8,202 nucleotides of DNA from an uncultured Pseudomonadota bacterium (GTDB lineage: Bacteria > Pseudomonadota > Gammaproteobacteria > Burkholderiales > Usitatibacteraceae), in the NCBI GenBank assembly GCA_946885905.1, contig CAMPHL010000091.1, positions 1 through 8,202 on the forward strand, written 5' to 3'. Shown here piece by piece: positions 1 to 5,785 of the stretch (position 1 is the first letter of the stretch; every line of letters starts with the position of its first letter). A program made the translations under genes and the position numbers. The notes under the pieces are model-generated. The model was given only the letters and a program-made list of their open reading frames with translations, was not told the DNA's origin and made no database searches.

Positions 1-200
1 CGCGCGGCCGGGTCGAGGTTGTAGCGCCAGGGGGAGAAGAGCTGGACGTGCCGGAACGATTCGAAGCTGGCCGCGATGGTTTCGCCGGCTTCGAGGACAA
101 TCGGCGCGAAGCCCCGCTCGAGCAGGTTGGCGGCCGCGGCAAGGCCGATGGGGCCGGCGCCGATCACGGCTACGGTTCGGGTATCGAGGTCCTGGTTCAC
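1..200 (-). CDS. FAD/NAD(P)-binding flavoprotein, N-terminal part (runs off left edge)
   Basis: Only the first 66 residues are present; the gene continues beyond position 1. The protein opens with a short polar stretch followed by a beta-strand and the dinucleotide-binding motif GAGPIG at residues 14-19. An acidic residue (E37) ends the second strand (IVLEAGE), as expected for the ribose contact of FAD. Residues 55-66 (FSPWRYNLDPAA) match, from memory, a signature of flavoproteins found next to arsR genes. The GTG start at 200 is chosen because GGAG lies 6 nt upstream (210-207) and because GTGA gives a 4-nt overlap with the arsR stop, implying translational coupling. The likely role is an NAD(P)H-dependent flavin oxidoreductase or monooxygenase in an arsenic-response operon; the substrate cannot be read from this fragment. 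The family assignment is good, the arsenic link is inferred from context. Confidence 0.8.
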   Translation of the reverse strand, partial: MNQDLDTRTVAVIGAGPIGLAAAANLLERGFAPIVLEAGETIAASFESFRHVQLFSPWRYNLDPAA

Positions 201-535
201 GCGGCACTCCTTTGTTTGGCGAAGGTCACGGGCTTGGGGGCGCACTCGCCGCTCGCCTGGCAGCATTTCTCGGTGAGGAAGCCCAACAGCTCGTTCATGG
301 CGGGATAGTTGGCGGAGTAATAGATGAATCGGCCCTCCGGGCGCGACTTCACCAGCCCCGCCGCGGAAAGCTCCTTCAGGTGGAACGAGAGGGTCGAGGC
401 GGGGGCCCCCCCCAGCGCCGCGTTGCGCCGGGCGGCGAGGCCCGGAGAGCCTGCCTGGACGAGCGCGCGGAAGATGGAAAGGCGCGTCTCCTGCGCAAGC
501 GCGGCGAGGATTTCGACCGCCTGGTTCGTTTTCAT
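197..535 (-). CDS. arsR: ArsR/SmtB-family transcriptional repressor, probably As(III)-responsive
   Basis: A 112-residue winged-helix repressor of the usual ArsR size. Residues 5-30 form the N-terminal helices (EILAALAQETRLSIFRALV), residues 47-60 (STLSFHLKELSAAG) the recognition helix, and residues 61-75 (LVKSRPEGRFIYYSA) the beta-wing. Cysteines 91, 92 and 98 near the C terminus give a CC-x5-C pattern. The same spacing is known for the As(III) site of Acidithiobacillus ferrooxidans ArsR (C95, C96, C102), so an arsenite or antimonite sensor is the best guess. The stop codon overlaps the GTG start of the downstream flavoprotein. The ATG at 535 has no visible Shine-Dalgarno sequence and sits 6 nt from a good -10 box, so the message may be leaderless. 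Oddity: residues 36-44 (RRNAALGGA) lack the hydrophobic positions normally seen in the helix before the recognition helix; they are encoded beside a G5C8 run. Family certain, ligand inferred. Confidence 0.9.
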   Translation of the reverse strand: MKTNQAVEILAALAQETRLSIFRALVQAGSPGLAARRNAALGGAPASTLSFHLKELSAAGLVKSRPEGRFIYYSANYPAMNELLGFLTEKCCQASGECAPKPVTFAKQRSAA

Positions 536-541
536 GGTTCT

Positions 542-571
542 AGAATAGTCGAAGCATTTGCGCTACGTCAA
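542..571 (-). promoter_or_regulatory. Predicted sigma70 promoter of arsR
   Basis: On the minus strand TTGACG (571-566, 5 of 6 bases of the -35 consensus) is followed after 18 nt by TATTCT (547-542, 4 of 6 of the -10 consensus). Only 6 nt (AGAACC) separate the -10 box from the ATG at 535, so the expected transcription start falls on or next to the A of the start codon. ArsR-type repressors commonly autoregulate by binding over such a promoter, but I could not identify a convincing dyad operator here. Confidence 0.55.
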
Positions 572-657
572 GTCCTGCCTTGCCGGCGCCGCTCCCTTTG
601 GGGTGGAAACAAATGGCACTGTTGGGGGTCTGTCCTCGAACGAACAACGAGAACGTC

Positions 658-3222
658 ATGGAAGAACGCCCCGGCACCCCTTTTCCCCTCGAAGTCCATC
701 CCCGGCTGCCGCAAGCGCTCGTGCGTCTGCCCGAGCTCGCCAACAACCTCTGGTTCAGCTGGGACCGGCAGACGCGCAGCCTCTTCGCCCGCCTCGACCC
801 GCAGCTCTGGGATGCGCTGGGGCATAACCCGGTGGCGATGGTGAAGGGCATCGCGCAGGGGCGGCTCGACGAAGCCGCGCGCGATCCGGTCTACCTGCAC
901 GACCTCGAGCGCGCGCTCGCGGCCCATGACGCGTACCACGCCAAGGCTCCCGACCGCGAGGCGCTGGGCTTCGCGCAGGACGACCTCGTCGCGTACTTCT
1001 GCGCCGAGTTCGGGTTCCACGAGAGCCTGCCGATCTATTCGGGCGGCCTGGGCATCCTGGCGGGCGACCACTGCAAGACCGCCAGCGACCTCGCCATCCC
1101 GTTCGTGGCGGTGGGACTCCTTTACCGCCAGGGCTACTTCCACCAGACGATCGACGGCGAGGGCACGCAGCACGCGCACTATTTCGATTCGGACTTCGGC
1201 GAGTTGCCGATCACGCCGGTGCGCCGCGCCGACGGCTCGATGTTCGAAGTGCAGGTCGAGTTCGGCGAGCACGACGTGTTCTGCAAGGTCTGGCACGTGA
1301 AGGTGGGCCGGATCGATCTCTACCTCCTCGATACCGATCACGAGAAGAACCGGCCCGAGGACCGTGCGACCGCCCACCGCCTGTATGGCGGCGACCGCAA
1401 CACGCGCATCCAGCAGGAGATCGTGCTCGGGATGGGCGGCTTTCGCGCGCTCGAGGCCTTGGGCATCAAGCCGACCGCGTGGCACATGAACGAGGGGCAC
1501 GCGGCATTCCTCGTGCTCGAGCGCATGCGCGCGCTCATCAAGCAGGGCCTCGATCGCGATGCGGCGCTGGAGGCCGTGGCGTCCAACACCATCTTCACCA
1601 CGCATACGGCGGTGGCGGCCGGCCACGACCATTTCCAGTCCGAGAAGATGGATCGCTACTTCCACCGGTACTGCAGCGAGCTCGGGATGCCGCGCGACCA
1701 GCTCCTGGCCCTGGGGCGGGCGCCGAGCAGCAACGACTTCAACATGACGGCGCTCGCTGCCCGCGGCTCGCGCTTCATGAACGGCGTCTCGCGCATCCAC
1801 GGCGACGTTTCCGCCTTGATCCTGAGCGAGCTCTGGCCGGAGGTCCCCGAGCAGGAAAACCCGATCAGCTACGTGACCAACGGCGTGCACGTGCCGAGCT
1901 TCCTCGCCCCCGAGATGATGGAGGCGTTCGAGCGGCTGCTCGGCAGCGGCTGGAACCATCGGATGGCGCAGCCCGGCGTGCTGGATGCGATCGCCACGAT
2001 GCCCGACCAGCAGTTCTGGAGCATCCGGCAGCACCTCAAGTCGCGGATGCTGCACCTGGTGCGCGAGCGCGTGCGCACCGCCCACTTCCGCAACCACGGC
2101 AGCGAGGCTCACCTCGACCGCATGCTCAAGTACGCCGACCCCGCCAACCCGAACATCCTCACGATCGGTTTCGCGCGGCGCTTCGCGACTTATAAGCGCG
2201 CGACGTTGCTGTTCGACAATCTCGACTGGCTGCAGCAGATCGTTTCCGATGAGAAGCGGCCGGTGCTGTTCCTCTTCGCGGGCAAGGCCCACCCGGCCGA
2301 CGAGCCCGGAAAGGAGTTCATGCGCCGCATCACGCAGGTCGCCTCGATGCCGCAATTCGAGGGCCGCATCCTGCTGGTCGAGGGCTATGACCTGCGCCTC
2401 GCGCGCAGGCTCGTCTCGGGCGTGGACGTGTGGCTGAACAACCCGGTCTTCCCGCTGGAAGCCTCGGGCACGTCGGGCATGAAGGCGGGCTTCAACGGCG
2501 TGATCAACCTCTCCGTGCTCGACGGATGGTGGGGCGAGGGCTACACCGGCGACAACGGCTGGGCGATCAAGCCTGCCTCGGAGAAGCTCTCCGACGAGCG
2601 CCGCAACCAGGAGGAAAGCCGCTCGCTCTACGAGCTGCTGCAGGACAAGGTGATACCGCTCTACTACGACCGCTCGGACATGGGCTTCTCGCCGGAATGG
2701 GTGGCGATGGCGAAGCGCTCGATCATGACGCTGCTGCCGCAGTACAACAGCGAGCGGATGGTGGGCGAGTACCTGAATCGCTTCTATCGTCCGGCGGCCC
2801 AGCGCGGGCGGCGATTCATCGAGAACAACTACGCGGTGGCGCGCGACCTCGCCGAGTGGAAGAAGCGCGTCGCCACCGCCTGGCACCGCGTGCAGTTGCG
2901 ACCGGTGTCGCTGCCCAACAAGCACCTCTCGTTCTCGGAAGCCGGCCGCTTCGTCGTGGGCGTGAAGACCGACGAGCTGGGCCCCGAGGACATCGCGGTG
3001 GAGCTCCTGCTCACGCCGGCCGTGCGCGAGCTCGCGAGCACTGGCACGCGCGCCGCCCATCTCTTCCGGTATTCCGGCGAGCGCGGCGACGGCGGTGAGT
3101 ATCGCTTCGTCCTCGACCTCGCCCCCGACCTATTCGGCCGCCTCGAATACCGCATCCGCGCGTACCCCTACCACGCGGCGCTGTCGCACCGCTTCGAGCT
3201 GGGGCTCATGAAGTGGATCTGA
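658..3222 (+). CDS. glgP: Glycogen (alpha-glucan) phosphorylase, GT35 family
   Basis: Phosphorolyses alpha-1,4-glucan ends to glucose-1-phosphate in the cytoplasm, using pyridoxal phosphate. The 854 residues match the alpha-glucan phosphorylase subgroup that carries a DUF3417 domain: residues 8-100 include the typical NNLWFSWDR motif. The catalytic body follows, with EFGFHESLPIYSGGLGILAGD from about 117, WHMNEGH at 275-281, TNGVH from 407, GFARRFATYKRA at 504-515 (phosphate-contacting Arg/Lys) and EASGTSGMKAGFNG, where K609 is the expected PLP-bound lysine. The C terminus is complete (FELGLMKWI). I prefer the ATG at 658 because the family's PFPLEVHP segment follows within 10 residues. Upstream in-frame ATG (613) and TTG (580) codons would add unconserved residues. 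The ribosome-binding site is weak (GAG about 8 nt upstream). It is divergent from arsR and convergent with glgA. All key residues are present, so it should be active. Confidence 0.96.
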   Translation: MEERPGTPFPLEVHPRLPQALVRLPELANNLWFSWDRQTRSLFARLDPQLWDALGHNPVAMVKGIAQGRLDEAARDPVYLHDLERALAAHDAYHAKAPDREALGFAQDDLVAYFCAEFGFHESLPIYSGGLGILAGDHCKTASDLAIPFVAVGLLYRQGYFHQTIDGEGTQHAHYFDSDFGELPITPVRRADGSMFEVQVEFGEHDVFCKVWHVKVGRIDLYLLDTDHEKNRPEDRATAHRLYGGDRNTRIQQEIVLGMGGFRALEALGIKPTAWHMNEGHAAFLVLERMRALIKQGLDRDAALEAVASNTIFTTHTAVAAGHDHFQSEKMDRYFHRYCSELGMPRDQLLALGRAPSSNDFNMTALAARGSRFMNGVSRIHGDVSALILSELWPEVPEQENPISYVTNGVHVPSFLAPEMMEAFERLLGSGWNHRMAQPGVLDAIATMPDQQFWSIRQHLKSRMLHLVRERVRTAHFRNHGSEAHLDRMLKYADPANPNILTIGFARRFATYKRATLLFDNLDWLQQIVSDEKRPVLFLFAGKAHPADEPGKEFMRRITQVASMPQFEGRILLVEGYDLRLARRLVSGVDVWLNNPVFPLEASGTSGMKAGFNGVINLSVLDGWWGEGYTGDNGWAIKPASEKLSDERRNQEESRSLYELLQDKVIPLYYDRSDMGFSPEWVAMAKRSIMTLLPQYNSERMVGEYLNRFYRPAAQRGRRFIENNYAVARDLAEWKKRVATAWHRVQLRPVSLPNKHLSFSEAGRFVVGVKTDELGPEDIAVELLLTPAVRELASTGTRAAHLFRYSGERGDGGEYRFVLDLAPDLFGRLEYRIRAYPYHAALSHRFELGLMKWI

Positions 3223-3223
3223 A

Positions 3224-3236
3224 GGTGTCAGACACC
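3224..3236. repeat. Family A palindromic repeat, copy 1
   Basis: GGTGTCAGACACC begins 2 nt after the glgP stop codon. It is a perfect palindrome around the central A. As RNA it could form a 5-bp stem with a CAG loop. First of three copies in the glgP/glgA convergent gap. Confidence 0.9.
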
Positions 3237-3239
3237 AGA

Positions 3240-3258
3240 AATGGTGTCAGACACCATT
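3240..3258. repeat. Family A palindromic repeat, copy 2
   Basis: The same 13-nt core as copy 1, with the symmetry extended to 19 nt by AAT/ATT flanks. It lies 3 nt after copy 1 and in the same sequence form. The flanks differ from copy 1, so this is not a simple tandem duplication of a longer unit. Confidence 0.9.
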
Positions 3259-3278
3259 GATTTGTTCCGCTCTGTGAC

Positions 3279-3299
3279 AAACGGTGTCCGACACCGTTT
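3279..3299. repeat. Family A palindromic repeat, copy 3; possible terminator of glgA
   Basis: A perfect 21-nt palindrome with core GGTGTCCGACACC and AAAC/GTTT flanks. Its right end covers two bases of the glgA stop codon (TAA, 3300-3298). As RNA it gives a 9-bp stem with a 3-nt loop, flanked by three A and three U inside the stem. This is the best candidate in the gap for a bidirectional terminator, although no true U-tract follows on either strand. Confidence 0.85.
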
Positions 3300-4758
3300 A
3301 CTTGATCTTGCGGTACACCTCCAGGTACTTCCGCGCCGACTCCTCCCAGCCGAAATCCTTTGCCATGCCGTTCAATTGGATGGCGCGCCAGCGGCGCGGG
3401 TCCTTCCAGGCGGAGATGGCGCGCTGCGCGGCGAGCTCCAGGGCCCCGGAAGTGGTGTCGCCCATGAGGAAGCCGGTGGGCTTGGCGGTCGCGGAACGCG
3501 CCTCGTCCTCGATGGTGTCGACGAGCCCGCCGGTGGCATTGGCGATCGGCGGCGTTCCGTAACGCTGCGAATACATCTGGTTCATGCCGCAAGGCTCGAA
3601 GCGCGAGGGCATGAGGAACATGTCGCAACCCGCCTCGACTTGGTGCGCGAGCGGCTCGTCGAACTCGTTCACGACCACGAAATCGTCGGGATGCCGCACG
3701 GCCTGCGCCTTCACCGCGGAAACGAGATCTCGTTCGCCCACGCCCACGACGACGATCTGCGCGCCCATCGCAAGGATCGCGTCCGTCGCCCCCACCAGTA
3801 GATCCACGCCCTTCTGGTGCGTGAGCCGGCTCACCATCCCCATGAGCGGCTTCTCGTTGGCGCCCGAAAGCCCGAGACGCCGCTTGAGGGCGAGCTTGTT
3901 CTGGTACTTCTTCTCGAGCGTGAGGGGACCGTAAGGACTCTCGAGGTGCCGATCGTTGAGCGGATCCCACTCGGCCGTGTCGATCCCGTTGGTGATCCCG
4001 TAGAGGTCCTTGAATCGCCTGCGCAGCACGCCGTCCATCCCCATGCCCTGCGCTTCGGTCTGGATTTCCCGCGCGTAAGTGGCGCTCACGGTGGTGATCG
4101 CATCGGCGCAGGTGAGCGCTCCCTTGAGGAACGACGCCTTCCCCCAGTATTCCAACTGGTCGGGGCCGAGCGCCTCGCGCGGCAACCGCAGCGCCTTCAC
4201 TTCGGACAAAGGGAAATTCCCCTGGAACGCGAGGTTGTGGATCGTGACGACGGTCGCCGCGTGCGGCTCGTTCAGGTGTCGCAGGTACACGGGCGCGAGC
4301 GCGGCCGGCCAATCGTTCACGTGCAGGACCTCCGGCAGCCAGTCGAAGGGGCTCTCGTTGCTGCCCAGCAGCGCCGCCAGCCGCGAGAGAACGCCGAAGC
4401 GAACGGCGTTGTCCTCCCAATCGGTGCCCTCGGCGTTCTGGTACGGCCCCCCGTCGCGCGCGAAGAGCTCGGGGCAGTCGGCGATCACGATGGGCACGCC
4501 GTTGGGCAGTCGGGCATCCACGAGCCGCACGCCGCGATCGAGGACCGCTACGCGAGCGAGCTTGTCGCCTTCGGTGGCGGCGGCGAGGACCTGCGGGTAG
4601 CCGGGTATGAGGATGCGCACGTCCACGCCCAGTTTGCGCAGGGCGGCAGGCAGCGCGGCGCTCACGTCGCCCAGCCCGCCGGTCTTCACGAGCGGTGCGG
4701 CTTCAGGGGTGACGTAGAGGACGGATACTGGTTCGGAGGCGGGTACGGCGGAGGCCAA
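3298..4758 (-). CDS. glgA: Glycogen synthase, ADP-glucose type (GT5)
   Basis: Transfers glucose from ADP-glucose to the non-reducing end of alpha-1,4-glucan. The 486 residues match the usual length of about 480. The N-terminal Rossmann domain carries KTGGLGDV with the nucleotide-sugar-binding lysine at 25, followed by HVNDWPAAL (146-154) and TIHNLAFQG (172-180). The C-terminal domain has SRLTHQKG (R311, K316) and SRFEPCGMNQMYSQRYGT, where E388 corresponds to the catalytic glutamate, then ATGGLVDT. The TTG start at 4758 is supported by AGGA at 4768-4765 with 6-nt spacing and by the close fit of VSVLYVTPEAAPLVKTGG to the family N terminus; no ATG or GTG lies nearby in frame. The start is 2 nt from the divergent glk start, so its ribosome-binding site and probably its promoter lie within glk. 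The stop overlaps a 21-nt palindrome. It is convergent with glgP. Confidence 0.97.
   Translation of the reverse strand: MASAVPASEPVSVLYVTPEAAPLVKTGGLGDVSAALPAALRKLGVDVRILIPGYPQVLAAATEGDKLARVAVLDRGVRLVDARLPNGVPIVIADCPELFARDGGPYQNAEGTDWEDNAVRFGVLSRLAALLGSNESPFDWLPEVLHVNDWPAALAPVYLRHLNEPHAATVVTIHNLAFQGNFPLSEVKALRLPREALGPDQLEYWGKASFLKGALTCADAITTVSATYAREIQTEAQGMGMDGVLRRRFKDLYGITNGIDTAEWDPLNDRHLESPYGPLTLEKKYQNKLALKRRLGLSGANEKPLMGMVSRLTHQKGVDLLVGATDAILAMGAQIVVVGVGERDLVSAVKAQAVRHPDDFVVVNEFDEPLAHQVEAGCDMFLMPSRFEPCGMNQMYSQRYGTPPIANATGGLVDTIEDEARSATAKPTGFLMGDTTSGALELAAQRAISAWKDPRRWRAIQLNGMAKDFGWEESARKYLEVYRKIK
4750..4754 (+). promoter_or_regulatory. Ribosome-binding site of glk (inside glgA)
   Basis: GGAGG is followed after 6 nt (CCAAAC) by the TTG at 4761. 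This strong site fixes the glk start at a TTG codon. The same bases encode part of residues 2-3 of GlgA on the opposite strand. Confidence 0.8.
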
Positions 4759-4760
4759 AC

Positions 4761-5693
4761 TTGATCCTGGCAGGCGACGTCGGTGGCACGAAGATCTTGC
4801 TGGAAGCGGGCGAGTTTACCAGCGGCCGCTGGAAGGCTGCGCTCGCGCGCCGGTACATGCTCGCGGATTTCGCCAGCATGGAGGATGTGCTGGGCGCGTT
4901 CCTTGACGAGTGGCAGCGCGAACGTCCGCAGCGCGCGCGCATCACCGGCGGCGCGATCGGCGCAGCCGGCCCATGCCTTGGCAACTGCGTCACGATGACC
5001 AACCGCCCCTGGCGACTCGACGGCGACAAGCTCGGCGCGCACTTCGGCATCCCCAGGCTTCGGCTTCTCAATGACCTCGAGGCCGCGGCGCATGGACTGG
5101 ATGCCGTCTCCCCACGCGATGTCGTCACGTACCAGGCAGGCAAGGCCGTGAGCGGCGGCAATCGCGTGCTGCTGGGCGTCGGAACCGGCTTGGGCGTCGC
5201 TTACGTCGTTTACCCCAAGACTGGGGCCAGGTACGCGCAAGTTACGAGCCAGGCCCGGGCCAGTCCCGTACCAGGTACGGGTGTCGTGGTTGCCGGCGAG
5301 GGCGGGCATGTCGGGTTCTCGCCTGCGACGCCGCAGCAGGTCGAGCTGTGGAAGGAGTTGTCACGCACTCACGCACGGGTGGAAGCGGAGCACGTCGTGT
5401 GCGGCGGCGCGCTCGAACGCGACGGCCTGGAAATGTTTTCCGCGAACCTCGGCAACGTCGCGGGCGACCAGGCACTCAACGTGATGGCCAGCGGCGGCGT
5501 CTTTTTGTGTGGCGGCGTGATAGCAAGGATCGGACCCTCGATCAAAAAGGATGTTTTCTCGGCGGCGTTCTGCGCAAAAGGCGCGCACGCCTCGATACTT
5601 ATGCGCATTCCCGTGCGTGCGATCGTCGACGAAAGAATCGCGCTGCTCGGCGCCGCGCGCGTCGCGGTCGAACAAAAATTCGACACGGTGTAG
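4761..5693 (+). CDS. glk: Glucokinase (ROK-unrelated, E. coli Glk type) with an unusual insertion and a deletion
   Basis: Phosphorylates glucose to glucose-6-phosphate with ATP. Family motifs are in order: AGDVGGTK phosphate loop (4-11), GAAGPCLGN (67-75), TNRPWRLD (80-87), LLNDLEAAAHG (102-112), GVGTGLGVAYV (139-149), EGGHVGFSP (180-188), ASGGVFLCGGV (243-253) and IALLGAAR (293-300). Residues matching the E. coli glucose contacts are all present (N104, D105, E180, H183, E210). Two departures stand out. About 19 residues (156-174) before EGGH exceed the family spacing and are encoded by repeat-like DNA. About 40-45 residues normally found between the adenosine-site motif (SGPGL in E. coli, here VVCGGAL, 212-218) and LEMFSANLGNVAG (223-235) are missing. 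The start is TTG with a strong GGAGG. It is divergent from glgA, and glgC follows after 92 nt, perhaps co-transcribed. It is an uninterrupted 310-residue frame, but activity is uncertain. Confidence 0.92.
   Translation: MILAGDVGGTKILLEAGEFTSGRWKAALARRYMLADFASMEDVLGAFLDEWQRERPQRARITGGAIGAAGPCLGNCVTMTNRPWRLDGDKLGAHFGIPRLRLLNDLEAAAHGLDAVSPRDVVTYQAGKAVSGGNRVLLGVGTGLGVAYVVYPKTGARYAQVTSQARASPVPGTGVVVAGEGGHVGFSPATPQQVELWKELSRTHARVEAEHVVCGGALERDGLEMFSANLGNVAGDQALNVMASGGVFLCGGVIARIGPSIKKDVFSAAFCAKGAHASILMRIPVRAIVDERIALLGAARVAVEQKFDTV
4765..4768 (-). promoter_or_regulatory. Ribosome-binding site of glgA (inside glk)
   Basis: On the minus strand AGGA (4768-4765) is followed after 6 nt (TCAAGT) by the TTG at 4758. 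The bases lie in codons 2-3 of glk. Together with the GGAGG of glk this gives two interlocked initiation regions. Confidence 0.65.
5223..5282. repeat. Family B repeat inserted in frame in glk
   Basis: GGGGCCAGGTACG (5223-5235) is identical to 8147-8159. CCAGGTACG recurs as a direct repeat at 5271-5279. The right end is a perfect palindrome, CCCGTACC-A-GGTACGGG (5265-5281), and GACTGG (5219-5224) pairs with CCAGTC (5260-5265). The segment from 5226 to 5282 is 57 nt and encodes the extra residues 156-174 of glucokinase without disturbing the frame. Confidence 0.7.
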
Positions 5694-5772
5694 GAGGCGT
5701 CCGGCAGAAAGGTCGGACATCGAGAGGCACACTCGAAGGACATCCGGTGCGATGGTGGTCGTGAACTTAAAA

Positions 5773-5778
5773 AGAGGA
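5773..5778 (+). promoter_or_regulatory. Ribosome-binding site of glgC
   Basis: AGAGGA lies 7 nt upstream of the ATG at 5786 and supports that start. The rest of the 92-nt glk-glgC gap (5694-5785) shows no clear promoter or terminator, which fits read-through from glk. Confidence 0.7.
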
Positions 5779-5785
5779 CGCGCAC

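Noticed and set aside
580..615. Earlier glgP starts (TTG at 580, ATG at 613)
   Set aside because: They add residues rich in P, G and N with no family similarity, while the ATG at 658 leads straight into the conserved N terminus.
612..632. Sigma54-like promoter TGGCAC upstream of glgP
   Set aside because: The -24 half resembles TGGCAC, but the -12 region is GGGG instead of TTGC; a single half-match is not enough.
540..851. Short open frames on both strands at the arsR/glgP junction
   Set aside because: They have no ribosome-binding site, no domain signal and atypical composition; they overlap the N-terminal coding region of glgP.
568..3060. A very long open frame (830 codons) antisense to glgP
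   Set aside because: It is low-complexity (rich in R, A, H, V, E, L), lacks any family motif and mirrors the GC-rich third positions of glgP. It is a shadow frame, not a gene.
3311..3331. GGTAC and CCAGGTAC motifs near the end of glgA, resembling family B
   Set aside because: They encode the conserved GlgA tail YLEVYRKI without extra residues, so chance similarity through codon choice is sufficient.
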